64,000 bases of DNA, taken from NCBI GenBank assembly GCA_947258655.1, contig CAMYJD010000020.1:39154-103153 (forward strand), in the 5' to 3' direction. The position numbers and the translations under genes are program-made. A model generated the notes under the pieces. The model did no database searches. It had not been told where the DNA came from and saw only the letters and a program-made list of their open reading frames with translations. Positions 48,051-57,144 of the stretch are shown one piece after another. Source of the stretch: an uncultured Gammaproteobacteria bacterium (GTDB lineage Bacteria > Pseudomonadota > Gammaproteobacteria > JAADHQ01). Position 1 is the stretch's first letter. The number at the start of each line of letters is the position of its first letter.

Positions 48051-48437
48051 ATGAGCAAACGCACGGAAGTCGATCATCTATGCCCATGCGGATCAGGGCT
48101 GGTGCTTGATGACTGTTGCGCAGCCTACATCAATGGTAGTCTGCCTGCACCGTCTGCCAAGGCATTGATGCGCTCAAGATATACTGCCTATGTTCAACGC
48201 AACGAGTCATATATCCTGTCTACCTGGCATCGCTCCACCCGACCTGAAACAGCATCTATGAACACTGATCCACCAAGCAAATGGCTGAGCCTCAAGATAA
48301 TCGCATGTGAAAATGATACAGTAGAATTTATCGCCCGTTACAAAGTGCAAGGAAAGGCTTACAGGCTACATGAAAAAAGCCGCTTCGTTTATGAAGACGG
48401 GCAATGGTATTATATCGACGGCGAAATTAAATCATAA
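48051..48437 (+). CDS. YchJ-like SEC-C motif protein
   Basis: A 128-residue protein with a zinc-binding SEC-C motif at the N-terminus (CPCGSGLVLDDCC) followed by the NTF2-like YchJ domain (AKALMRSRYTAYVQRNESYILSTWHRSTRP...WLSLKI). It matches the UPF0225/YchJ family. The cellular role is not established. It is a short single gene between the exported protein and the convergent purT gene. Confidence 0.92.
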   Translation: MSKRTEVDHLCPCGSGLVLDDCCAAYINGSLPAPSAKALMRSRYTAYVQRNESYILSTWHRSTRPETASMNTDPPSKWLSLKIIACENDTVEFIARYKVQGKAYRLHEKSRFVYEDGQWYYIDGEIKS

Positions 48438-48491
48438 CGACATACGATATAGATATGTATCTGTATAAAGTCGTGGCTCTATCCATTGATC

Positions 48492-49691
48492 TCATGCAGA
48501 GACAGGATGCACCCTGGAAGCTGATTCCTGCGCCCGCTGGCGACAATCATTGACATCATCACCGTAAGCCAGTGCAACACCCATACGACGACGCAGGTAT
48601 GACTCCGGCTTGCCAAATAGTCTGATCTCGGTCTGCGGCACACTGAGGGCCTGATCAATATCTGCAAATGCTATAGCCTTTTCATCCAGGCCGCCGTAGA
48701 TAACGGCACTGGCCCCGGCAGACAATAACTCAGTATCTACCGGCAGTCCCAGTATCGCGCGCGCATGCAGTTCAAATTCACTCTGGCGCTGGCTTGTCAT
48801 CGTAACCATACCGGTGTCATGTGGGCGCGGGCTGACTTCACTGAACCAGACATCATCGCCTTTGATAAACAGTTCGACACCGAAGATACCGCGCCCGCCC
48901 AACTCGGCGGTTACCGTGGTGGCAATATGGCGTGCATTTCTCATGGCTTTCAGTGTCATCGCCTGCGGCTGCCAGCTCTCGACATAGTCCCCTTTTTCCT
49001 GCACATGACCGATGGGCTCACAAAACACGGTCTGTATCTCGCCCCGTTCATCAAGCGCCCTGACCGTCAGCAAGGTGATCTCGTAGTCGAACGGCACCAT
49101 TTCCTCGACAATAACCTTGCCACGATTAACTCGTCCGGCTGACATTGCATACGTCCATGCCGACTCTATATCCTCCGGCGCATGTATCGTCGACTGCCCT
49201 TTGCCCGAAGATGACATAACCGGTTTCACAATGCAGGGATATCCGACACCGCCATCAATGACCTGCAGCAATTCGTTCAGACTTTCCGCAAACCCGTATC
49301 TCGATGTGCGCAGACCCAGTTCTTCGGCTGCGAGCCGACGAATCCCCTCACGGTTCATGGTCAGCTGTGTGGCACGCGCCGTCGGCATCACTTCAGTAAC
49401 GCCTTCTTTCTCCAGCTCGGCCAGAGTATCGGTATCGATGGCTTCGATCTCCGGGACAATGATGTCGGGCTTCTCTTTTCCGACCAGTGAGCGCAGCACC
49501 TGACCATCGGTCATATCAATTACATGAGCGCGATGTGCGACCTGATGACCGGGGGCGTCGGCATAGCGGTCAACGGCTATAACCTCGACACCCAGTCGTT
49601 GCAATGCAATGATGACCTCCTTGCCCAGCTCACCACTACCCAGCAGCATCACCCTGGTAGCACTTTTACTTAAAGGCGTACCGATTTTCAT
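48492..49691 (-). CDS. purT: Formate-dependent phosphoribosylglycinamide formyltransferase PurT
   Basis: A 399-residue ATP-grasp enzyme making formyl-GAR from GAR, formate and ATP in purine synthesis. The N-terminus [46 protein letters not shown] binds GAR. The ATP-grasp core has [17 protein letters not shown] and [29 protein letters not shown]. The start at MKIGTPLS has AGGTGA before it; 22 upstream codons are read-through. No PurR-like operator was noticed. Confidence 0.96.
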   Translation of the reverse strand: MKIGTPLSKSATRVMLLGSGELGKEVIIALQRLGVEVIAVDRYADAPGHQVAHRAHVIDMTDGQVLRSLVGKEKPDIIVPEIEAIDTDTLAELEKEGVTEVMPTARATQLTMNREGIRRLAAEELGLRTSRYGFAESLNELLQVIDGGVGYPCIVKPVMSSSGKGQSTIHAPEDIESAWTYAMSAGRVNRGKVIVEEMVPFDYEITLLTVRALDERGEIQTVFCEPIGHVQEKGDYVESWQPQAMTLKAMRNARHIATTVTAELGGRGIFGVELFIKGDDVWFSEVSPRPHDTGMVTMTSQRQSEFELHARAILGLPVDTELLSAGASAVIYGGLDEKAIAFADIDQALSVPQTEIRLFGKPESYLRRRMGVALAYGDDVNDCRQRAQESASRVHPVSA

Positions 49692-49854
49692 AATTGTCAC
49701 CTGCTCACATTCCTTCCGGACGGACACTAATAATGACAAATCCAGGATTTCTGTCAATCACTATCATGGATCTGGATAACAATAATTGAGTTAGACAAGA
49801 CGATACGGCTATAGCCGTTCACAACGGGAGTCAGGAAATTACCGCTAACAGCGC

Positions 49855-51954
49855 TTACCCGGATACAGCCTGATTTACTACACTCGCAGCATCCAGTTTA
49901 TTCAGAAAATACTGGCTGTCATTCATCACCGCAACCAGGTCTTCTTCAGATAGTGGTTTACTGAAGTAAAAACCCTGGATATAGTTGCAACGAAGTGCCG
50001 ACAGGAATCTCAACTCTTCGACTTGTTCAACACCCTCAGCAATAATGCCAAGCTTGAGACTGTGTGCCAATGCAGCAATGGCCGTTACAATCGCCGCACT
50101 ATCGCTACTCTTGTGTACATCCTTGACAAATGAGCGGTCGATCTTGAGAATATCGATGGGTAATTTTTTCAGGTAGCTCAATGATGAATAACCTGTACCA
50201 AAATCATCTGCAGCAATCGACACGCCCAGCTCGCGGATCGATTGCAGCTTCTGAACACAGGCATCACTCTGGTCCATCAGAATACTTTCGGTAATTTCCA
50301 GTTTCAGAAGCTTAGGATCCAGGCCGCTGTCACTCAAGGCATTGCGCACACTGTCGACGAATTGCAGGCGACGGAATTGTATGATGGATACATTGACCGA
50401 TATCATCATTGGCGCACACCCCTGACGCTGCCATTCTACCGCCTTGCGACATGCGGTCTGCAATACCCATTCACCGACAATGGACATAAAACCGGACTCT
50501 TCCAGCACCGGGATAAATCTGGCGGGTGTAACATTGCCATATTCCTTGTTATTCCAGCGCAACAAGGCTTCGACTCCCATCATGCTGCCCTTGTTAAGAT
50601 CAACAATCGGCTGGTATTGCAGCAGGTATTCGTTGTCTTCCAGTGCCCTGCGCAGCTTGCGCTCCATCTCCATTCTTTCGCTTTTACCCTGATTCATATC
50701 TATTGAATAAAAAACATAATTGTCACGTCCATGTTCCTTGGCTGCATACATGGCCATGTCAGCGTTCTTGAGCAAACCCTCTATATCCCGATCATCCAAC
50801 GGGTAGATGGATATACCGATACTGGCGGAGGTGTTGCAGGCCCTTCCATTAAGGTCATAAGGTTCACGTAATGAATCAAGAATCCTTCTGGTCACATGCT
50901 CAACTTCGTCCACATGTGTAATGGCATCCAGGATAACGGTAAATTCATCCCCTCCCTGTCTGGCAACGGTATCGGTCAGGCGCACACAATCCTGTAAGCG
51001 CCTTGCAACTTCCTGCAGCAATTGATCACCGGCACTGTGACCCAGACTGTCATTGATATATTTGAATTTGTCCAGATCCAGGAATAATACAGCCAACAGG
51101 TGGTCGCTACGTTCCGCACGTGCCATGGCGGCCTCCAGCCTTTCCATGAACATCTTCCGGTTAGGCAACCCGGTCAGCGAATCATGGTAGGCTATATGTC
51201 GCATGCGCTCCTGGTCTTGCTGCTTTTCGCGCACATAACCACCGGTAACCTGATCGGCCCTGCGTATAAATACGAACTGTACAGCAAAAACAAGCAACAT
51301 AGCGGCAACAGTTAGCACAATGACCTTATTTCGCGTCCCGAAGGTCTGTTCATACAGGCCGGATACATCTGCATAGATTTCCATAATTGCGCGATTCGAT
51401 AATGACTGGTCGTCGGCATGGACGTATACAGGCACATAGCTGGATAAAATATTTCTCTGTGTCAGCAATTCCTTGCTTGCATATATCTTGTCACGAAACG
51501 CCAGTTTGGTGACTACTTCCCCCATCATGGCACGTTCTATATTCGGGTCGCTGTTTTTCTTTTCACCCAGCTGCCTCGGATCTGTTGAAAACAGTGTCAG
51601 TCCATCGGCATCGAATACCTTGACCTTGACAATAGAAGTACCCTGAATGTGGTCACTGATGTCTGCCAGCAGATTTTGATATACTGGCGAATTACTGATG
51701 GCGTGTGTTGTATTTTGCTTGTTGCCGTCAATCTCGGCGGCATACCGTCTCCACACATCATTGGACAGTACCCTGGCCAGCGCTATATTCTTGTCCTCTC
51801 CTGCCTGAACCAGATTGTCGACAGTGGCACGATGAATCAACGCACCGAGTGCAATGACAACGATAACTATCGTGGCGAGGCCGATCAGGACAAAATTTCG
51901 CAGCAGCGGAAATCGGAAAGCTTCGGTTTTCGTTTGGGTAGCACTTGGCTGCAT
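49855..51954 (-). CDS. Membrane-bound GGDEF-EAL cyclic di-GMP protein
   Basis: A 699-residue protein. Two membrane helices (FVLIGLATIVIVVIALGALI and VIVLTVAAMLLVFAVQFVFI) flank a ~180-residue periplasmic sensor. The GGDEF domain has YHDSLTGLPNRKMFMERL and RQGGDEFTVIL, with an RxxD inhibitory site (RLTD) five residues before it. The EAL domain has VEALLRW, EITESILM and ADDFGTGYSSLSYLKKLPIDILKIDRSFV. Both catalytic sets are intact, so synthesis or degradation of c-di-GMP is possible. Single-gene unit. Confidence 0.95.
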   Translation of the reverse strand: MQPSATQTKTEAFRFPLLRNFVLIGLATIVIVVIALGALIHRATVDNLVQAGEDKNIALARVLSNDVWRRYAAEIDGNKQNTTHAISNSPVYQNLLADISDHIQGTSIVKVKVFDADGLTLFSTDPRQLGEKKNSDPNIERAMMGEVVTKLAFRDKIYASKELLTQRNILSSYVPVYVHADDQSLSNRAIMEIYADVSGLYEQTFGTRNKVIVLTVAAMLLVFAVQFVFIRRADQVTGGYVREKQQDQERMRHIAYHDSLTGLPNRKMFMERLEAAMARAERSDHLLAVLFLDLDKFKYINDSLGHSAGDQLLQEVARRLQDCVRLTDTVARQGGDEFTVILDAITHVDEVEHVTRRILDSLREPYDLNGRACNTSASIGISIYPLDDRDIEGLLKNADMAMYAAKEHGRDNYVFYSIDMNQGKSERMEMERKLRRALEDNEYLLQYQPIVDLNKGSMMGVEALLRWNNKEYGNVTPARFIPVLEESGFMSIVGEWVLQTACRKAVEWQRQGCAPMMISVNVSIIQFRRLQFVDSVRNALSDSGLDPKLLKLEITESILMDQSDACVQKLQSIRELGVSIAADDFGTGYSSLSYLKKLPIDILKIDRSFVKDVHKSSDSAAIVTAIAALAHSLKLGIIAEGVEQVEELRFLSALRCNYIQGFYFSKPLSEEDLVAVMNDSQYFLNKLDAASVVNQAVSG

Positions 51955-52083
51955 GTATCAGTATCCAATTAATCGTGATCTGTATGGAGTCTATTCTCCA
52001 AACATATACGGATAATGATATTAGCGACCAGCACTGGCCAGTCTTGATGAATTAACGCTATTTATCCAGCATAAAATAGGTAT

Positions 52084-52857
52084 TTAGTTACGGATTCCAT
52101 GACCTCTGTTGAGTAAATACAGACCCATCTGAAATAATGCGATAATGAACGTGGAAATAATGATATATGAAGTCAGCAGTGGGATATCGCTGACACCCAG
52201 AAATCCATAGCGAAAGGCATTGACCATGTATAATATAGGGTTGAGCAGGGATAAGTGCTGCCAGAATGAAGACAGCATATCGATCGAGTAAAAAACACCC
52301 CCCAGATAGGTCAAGGGTGTTAATACAAATGTCGGAATGATTGATATATCATCAAAACTCTTCGCATATACACCGTTAATCAGGCCTGCTATCGAAAACA
52401 GGACCGCGGTCAGCATTACTATCGAGATAATGACCAGCACATGGGTGAATCCCAGGTCACTGAAGAACCAGGCGACCGCCGTGACTGCCACACCTACTGA
52501 TAAACCCCGACATACACCACCCGCTATATAACCTAATAAAATAATATAATTCGGCGTCGGCGAGACCAATAGCTCCTCGATATTATGCTGGAACTTGGAG
52601 CTAAAAAATGACGACACCACATTGGCATAGGAATTAGTAATGACAGCCATCATGATCAGACCCGGCACAATATAATCAATATAGTCAAAGCCCTGCATCT
52701 GCCCTATCTCGGGTCCGATGAGGCGACCAAAAATAATAAAATACAGGGCAGTTGTAATCACCGGGGGTAATATCGTCTGCACCCAGATGCGCGCAAATCT
52801 GAGTACCTCACGGACAACTATGGTCTTGAAGGCAATATATTGTTCTGACCATGTCAT
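52084..52857 (-). CDS. yadH: ABC-2 type transporter permease, YadH-like
   Basis: A 257-residue permease with six hydrophobic helices. Sequence is close to E. coli YadH along its length as I recall it: RIWVQTILPPVITTALYFIIFGRLIG, FDYIDYIVPGLIMMAVITNSYANVVSSFFSSKFQHNIEELLVSP and SFDDISIIPTFVLTPLTYLGGVFYS. Its first codon overlaps the stop of the ATPase gene by four bases. Exported substrate unknown. Confidence 0.93.
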   Translation of the reverse strand: MTWSEQYIAFKTIVVREVLRFARIWVQTILPPVITTALYFIIFGRLIGPEIGQMQGFDYIDYIVPGLIMMAVITNSYANVVSSFFSSKFQHNIEELLVSPTPNYIILLGYIAGGVCRGLSVGVAVTAVAWFFSDLGFTHVLVIISIVMLTAVLFSIAGLINGVYAKSFDDISIIPTFVLTPLTYLGGVFYSIDMLSSFWQHLSLLNPILYMVNAFRYGFLGVSDIPLLTSYIIISTFIIALFQMGLYLLNRGHGIRN

Positions 52858-53789
52858 TCCTGCGACTCCATTTGCTTGCTGGATTCAACGATATTGACAA
52901 ACAACTGCTCAAGACGGTTGGTCTTGCTGCGCAGGCTGTTCACCTTGATCCCCTGAGCGCCAAGAACGGCAAACAACTGATTCATCGACATTCCCTTTTC
53001 CACCTCCACCTCCAGCGTATGGCCATCAAGCAGGTGCGTAGCAAAACCATCAAGCACGGGGAGCGAATCGATTGCCGTAGCCAGATCCAGTAAAAAGGTT
53101 TCAGAATGCAACTGGCCAAGCAATTTCTTCATACTGGTGTTTTCTATCAGTACACCGTCATCAATAATCGCGATATTACGACATAGGCTCTCCGCCTCTT
53201 CCAGGTAATGGGTGGTCAGAATGATGGTCGTGCCTTCGGCATTGAGCTTGCGCAGAAAGCTCCACATTGAACGCCTGATTTCAATGTCGACACCTGCGGT
53301 CGGCTCATCGAGAATCAGCAATTCAGGTTCATGGACCAGGGCACGTGCTATCATCAGGCGACGCTTCATACCCCCCGACAGGTTCCGTGCCATTTCACGA
53401 CGCTTCTCCCATAATCCCAGCTCACGCAGGTATTGCTCGGCACGTGTACAGGCTATTTTTCTGTCGATACCATAATAGCCAGCCTGATTGATAACAACCT
53501 CCTCGACAGGCAGGAATACATTAAAATTGAATTCCTGCGGTACCAGGCCCAGTAGTTTCTTCGCTGCACCAAAGTCAACGTCTATATCATGGCCCATGAT
53601 ACTGACCTTGCCTGTAGTCTTACGCACCAGCGAACTCAGTATACCGATCGTTGTCGACTTACCTGCTCCGTTGGGTCCCAGCAAGGCAAAGAAATCCCCT
53701 CTGTCCACTTCCATGTCTATGCCCTTGAGTGCAACGAAACCATTGCTATAGGTCTTGCCCAGATTCCTGATTGTCAGTGCCTTGTCCAT
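52854..53789 (-). CDS. yadG: ABC transporter ATPase, YadG-like
   Basis: A 311-residue ATPase with Walker A LLGPNGAGKSTT, Q-loop LGLVPQEFNFN, signature NLSGGMKRRLMIARAL, Walker B LLILDEPTAGVDIE and switch His in LTTHYLEEAE. The C-terminal ~80 residues form the extra domain found in YadG-type proteins. The start at MDKALTIRNL is preceded by AGGAAA; the longer frame upstream is not needed. It is paired with the permease as an exporter. Confidence 0.94.
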   Translation of the reverse strand: MDKALTIRNLGKTYSNGFVALKGIDMEVDRGDFFALLGPNGAGKSTTIGILSSLVRKTTGKVSIMGHDIDVDFGAAKKLLGLVPQEFNFNVFLPVEEVVINQAGYYGIDRKIACTRAEQYLRELGLWEKRREMARNLSGGMKRRLMIARALVHEPELLILDEPTAGVDIEIRRSMWSFLRKLNAEGTTIILTTHYLEEAESLCRNIAIIDDGVLIENTSMKKLLGQLHSETFLLDLATAIDSLPVLDGFATHLLDGHTLEVEVEKGMSMNQLFAVLGAQGIKVNSLRSKTNRLEQLFVNIVESSKQMESQE

Positions 53790-54027
53790 CGATTTCCTGA
53801 TCCAGAATTGCAGAAGTAATGCTATCAAACTGATTAGCATAGGCATTATATTACCCTGCCCTCCGTTTAGGAAATGTACGAGAAAGTTGCGGTCTCGCGA
53901 ACAAATGCCCCTCAGGTCTATACAGCGGCATATGATCTCCCTATAATCTTGCCTGCCGGATCGGGTTTAGCTTTGTATAAATCCGTGTCGAAATTTATAT
54001 GTACATATTCGAGTATTGGAAAAATCT

Positions 54028-54498
54028 ATGTCTGCAAATATTATCAAACTTGTACTGCTCTGTATCATCCTGACGCTTTTACTGACCATTGCTGGGCTGC
54101 AAATATTTCCCCTGTTCGACCTTGAGGCCTATGCCGATAAACAGCAATTTGCCTGGGGTATGGGCACTGGCGCATTCATCGCCTCCCTGGCAACCGCTAT
54201 TGTGCTCCTGATCAAACCCTATAAGCTGCCCATTAAAAAACAGACCTTATTCGTTGGTAACCTTGCCTTTAAATCAAGTGAACGCGAATTACGCAAGTTA
54301 TTCGGCCAGTGTGGCGAGGTTTTTTCGATACGCCTGATGACCGACAAGATAACCCGCAAACCGCGCGGGTATGGCTTCATAGAAATGGACCGAACTGGTG
54401 CGCAAAAGGCATTGACTGAACTCAATGAGCAGGAATTTATGGGGCGCGAGCTACGCGTCAGTCCGGCCAATGAACCGGCTAAACAGAATAGCGACTAA
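54028..54498 (+). CDS. Membrane-anchored RRM-type RNA-binding protein
   Basis: A 156-residue protein with two membrane helices (IIKLVLLCIILTLLLTIAGLQIF and WGMGTGAFIASLATAIVLLI) followed by one RNA recognition motif. RNP2 is TLFVGNL and RNP1 is KPRGYGFIEM, both intact with the aromatic residues that stack on RNA. The domain ends MGRELRVSPAN, as in bacterial Rbp-type proteins. The start is at MSANIIK, not an earlier TTG. The RRM would face the cytoplasm if both helices form a hairpin. It stands alone. RNA targets unknown. Confidence 0.9.
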   Translation: MSANIIKLVLLCIILTLLLTIAGLQIFPLFDLEAYADKQQFAWGMGTGAFIASLATAIVLLIKPYKLPIKKQTLFVGNLAFKSSERELRKLFGQCGEVFSIRLMTDKITRKPRGYGFIEMDRTGAQKALTELNEQEFMGRELRVSPANEPAKQNSD

Positions 54499-54523
54499 TT
54501 AAACAAGCACTCGAATGAGGGCT

Positions 54524-54552
54524 TGCAGCGAATGCAGAACTGTTTCGCTGCA
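54524..54552. terminator. Stem-loop between convergent RRM and TerB-like genes
   Basis: TGCAGCGAA (54524-54532) pairs perfectly with TTCGCTGCA (54544-54552) around 11 bases, midway between two convergent stop codons. No T-run is present, so it is only a moderate terminator candidate. Confidence 0.45.
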
Positions 54553-54564
54553 ACACGGTAATGC

Positions 54565-55029
54565 TTATAGCAGCGACTGTCTAACCTTCTCTTTTAAGCG
54601 TATAAATTCGCTGTGCGGAACATATATCAGGTCTGCCACCTTCCTGATTACATGCTCCTCGTACCTATCCAGCCTGCCGTCGGCATAGGCGACCTGCCAC
54701 AGGAATTCGACAATCTGCAACTTGTGCGGCATGTCATAACCACGGTTTATCAATGATGTAAACTGATGATAGTCCGTCGCATCCCGGAGTTCGGCGGCGG
54801 CCAGTTGCATCAGTTCATCCGCCTCCTGACGTTCGACACCGAACCTGGACATCGATGCCTGTATAATCGCTTCAGTCTCTTGTTCCGATTTTTCATCATC
54901 GACCCGCATGACCTCGATCATCAGTGCAGTAGCCGCCAGGCGCAAGCTGTGCTCTTCCTGTTGTGGCGCATCCGTTTGCGGCTGCATTAAACGATTATAA
55001 AAGGCCTGAATCTGCGCAAGCATGCTCAA
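54565..55029 (-). CDS. TerB-like / DjlA N-terminal-type domain protein
   Basis: A 154-residue helical protein. LAATALMIEVMRVDDEKSEQETEAI and IVEFLWQVAYADGRLDRYEEHVIRKVADLIYVPHSEFIRLK are the paired acidic helical motifs of the TerB/DjlA-N fold (tellurite-resistance-type, metal-binding). Biochemical function is poorly known. It overlaps the upstream small ORF by four bases. Confidence 0.88.
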   Translation of the reverse strand: MSMLAQIQAFYNRLMQPQTDAPQQEEHSLRLAATALMIEVMRVDDEKSEQETEAIIQASMSRFGVERQEADELMQLAAAELRDATDYHQFTSLINRGYDMPHKLQIVEFLWQVAYADGRLDRYEEHVIRKVADLIYVPHSEFIRLKEKVRQSLL

Positions 55030-55196
55030 TCACTCATCTTCTGCTCGAAGGCCGGCATTTTTTCCGGCAAGGTCTCCCAATGGCAATCCCATATCGCCCG
55101 CGTCAGAGAGTCCAGTAATAGCGCAAGCCATAGATACAACCTCTCATTCAGCGGATAACCGATTCGGCATACAGCCGGTAAATTCGTGTCTGACAT
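55026..55196 (-). CDS. Small hypothetical protein upstream of the TerB-like gene
   Basis: A 56-residue frame from MSDTNLPAVC, with a hydrophobic middle (LYLWLALLLDSLTRAIWDCHWETL). It ends in an ATGA overlap with the TerB-like gene, which is the main reason to believe in it. The open frame continues upstream to 55295, but the added residues look non-coding. The ribosome-binding site is weak and no family is recognised. Confidence 0.5.
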   Translation of the reverse strand: MSDTNLPAVCRIGYPLNERLYLWLALLLDSLTRAIWDCHWETLPEKMPAFEQKMSD

Positions 55197-55586
55197 AGGC
55201 TTGATAATTCCGGTAAATACGCATGGCATTATGCCATAATCCGTCGCCATGTACCTGGCAAATATGTCCGTCAGCGCAGCTGTACCGCAGGCCACTTGCG
55301 GTATTTATCAAAGCTGCCGAGCAGTGATCAGGATTATCTGGACAACCCTTGCCCCAGCATGGTCCACAACGACCGAATCATTCAAATCGTGACCGATGCC
55401 CTGTTGTTATGATATTTATATTGTATGATAGGTACCCGAACAGGATAGATTATTGCAACAAAATACATGGCAATGCTTTAAACCATCGCATAAACCAATG
55501 ACGCCCTGAACCACATGTGGGCAGAAATGATATGCGCGTTGTTTCAGGGTACAATTAACGACAACAATAAAAAGTGGGGGTGTGTG
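55197..55586. other. Divergent intergenic region
   Basis: 390 bases between the small hypothetical gene and the receiver gene. Promoters for both should lie here, but no convincing hexamers, repeats or RNA genes were seen. Confidence 0.4.
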
Positions 55587-56051
55587 ATGCAAAGATTCAA
55601 GTTTCGTGACCTTTTTGCCAGGAAACCCGCGCAACGGGAACGGCGCGCAAAACCTCGCACTGGCACCCCCAGAGGTACCACTATCCTGGTCGTTGATGAT
55701 TCCCGCACCATTCAGTTTACCCTGAAAAAAATTCTCGAACAGGACGGCTACACGATAATAGTTGCCAGTGACGGTATGCAAGCCATCGACACGGCAAAAT
55801 CACATGCTCCCGACCTTATTCTGATGGATGTAATCATGCCCGGAATCAACGGATTTCGCGCAACCCGCATATTGAACAACGATGAAAAGACTGCTGACAT
55901 TCCCATTATTATGATGAGTGCTGACGAACAGGCGATGCAGGAATACTGGGTCAGCAAGATCGGTGCGAAGGACTTTCTGAACAAACCCTTTGTCCGTGCC
56001 GAGTTGTTTCAAAAGGTGGAAAAATGCCTGCGTGTCAAACTGGTCGCCTAA
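55587..56051 (+). CDS. Response regulator, PilG/PilH-like receiver
   Basis: A 154-residue protein. A basic ~35-residue N-terminal tail (MQRFKFRDLFARKPAQRERR) precedes a lone receiver domain: ILVVDDSRTIQFTLKKIL with the acidic pair, ILMDVIMPGINGF with the phospho-acceptor Asp, IIMMSADEQ and FLNKPF with the conserved Lys. The sequence style is that of twitching-motility regulators PilG/PilH. No output domain. GGGGGTG before the ATG at 55587 sets the start. The basic tail is unusual and might localise the protein. Confidence 0.9.
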   Translation: MQRFKFRDLFARKPAQRERRAKPRTGTPRGTTILVVDDSRTIQFTLKKILEQDGYTIIVASDGMQAIDTAKSHAPDLILMDVIMPGINGFRATRILNNDEKTADIPIIMMSADEQAMQEYWVSKIGAKDFLNKPFVRAELFQKVEKCLRVKLVA

Positions 56052-56116
56052 CCAAATAACCCTGTAGAGCAAAGGAAACAGCTTATATCACAGCCAGTTC
56101 CGCTGACTGGCGCCGC

Positions 56117-56704
56117 CTACTTTTCGAGCAAGACCTCCAGTTGCTCAATTTTCTTTTTCATCTCTTCAGAGATCTTGGCCATCTCCTGGCGCAGGAAGAT
56201 ACTCTCGATATTCATCTGTAACTGGTAAGCAAGACGACCAAGCAGGGCCTTGTCTTCATCGGTATATTGGCCCTGGCCACGCTTATTGAGCACCTGTATC
56301 GCCCCGGTCACGGTATCAGTACTGACGCCGAATACCGGAACGCACAAGGTATTACGCGCGACAAAACCGGTTTTCATCGATACAACATCATGCTCACCGA
56401 CAGAGGACTGCAGGTCCATGTCCATCCACGGCTTTCCGGAGGAAATGACCCGGCCTACCACTGATCCGGTGGTCGGCACAGTGACCTGCTTCTCTTCCAG
56501 CCCGGTACCGCATTGTAACCAGGCCTGGTCTTCTTCGGGATCGAGGATAAAGATACTGCAACGTTCGACATTCAGCACCTTCGGCATAATATCGATAAAA
56601 AATTGCAATAATTCCTTGTTACCTGTCTTCCTCCAGGCCCGCTCCAGTTTTTCTTGCTTGGCCCTGATCTTTTCGAGTTTGTTTTCCAGCGTTACCTTAT
56701 CCAT
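56117..56704 (-). CDS. GAF-domain protein with flanking coiled coils
   Basis: A 195-residue protein: a charged helical start (LENKLEKIRAKQEKLERAWRK), a GAF domain (MPKVLNVERCSIFILDPEEDQAWLQCGTGLEEKQVTVPTTGSVVGRVISSGKPWMDMD...NTLCVPVFG...GAIQVLNKRG) and a coiled-coil end (MAKISEEMKKKIEQLEVLLEK). The GAF probably senses a small ligand or redox state, but there is no output domain. ATG at 56704 is taken as start; a GTG four codons upstream is possible. It converges with the receiver gene. Confidence 0.88.
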   Translation of the reverse strand: MDKVTLENKLEKIRAKQEKLERAWRKTGNKELLQFFIDIMPKVLNVERCSIFILDPEEDQAWLQCGTGLEEKQVTVPTTGSVVGRVISSGKPWMDMDLQSSVGEHDVVSMKTGFVARNTLCVPVFGVSTDTVTGAIQVLNKRGQGQYTDEDKALLGRLAYQLQMNIESIFLRQEMAKISEEMKKKIEQLEVLLEK

Positions 56705-56716
56705 ACCTGTTTCCAC

Positions 56717-57144
56717 AACATTGTATTGCTGTTCATTAATATCGGTCGTACTGCGCCACTCTTAAGCCGTATTCGGCTGATGTTCAGGCAACGGTATCTA
56801 ACGACGCCGCCATAGCAAATGCATCAAGCTGAACAATAATTCTTATTTAACAATTGCTGTTAAATTTATACATCTAACCGGACCTGCATCGTATATGGAT
56901 GCACGCAATATTCACTATAAATTATCCCCGGCATGGAAACAGCAGGCTCTGTCACATAACATCCCGGATCTCAAGCCAGGCTGACAATAAAAACAGGAAC
57001 GGCCGGGTGAGCGCACAGCGATCTTAATGTGATCGACAGGGCCACAGGCATATAGGTCTACTAGTACATGACTGCCAACTGGGGGCGATTACAGGACGCC
57101 GGGGCATGACACGGCCTTGGCTAACAAGCTGTAAACAGTTATCC
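56717..57144. other. Intergenic region without supported features
   Basis: 428 bases between the GAF gene and the 381-residue unknown gene. No open frame, tRNA, strong hairpin or repeat was recognised. Confidence 0.4.
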
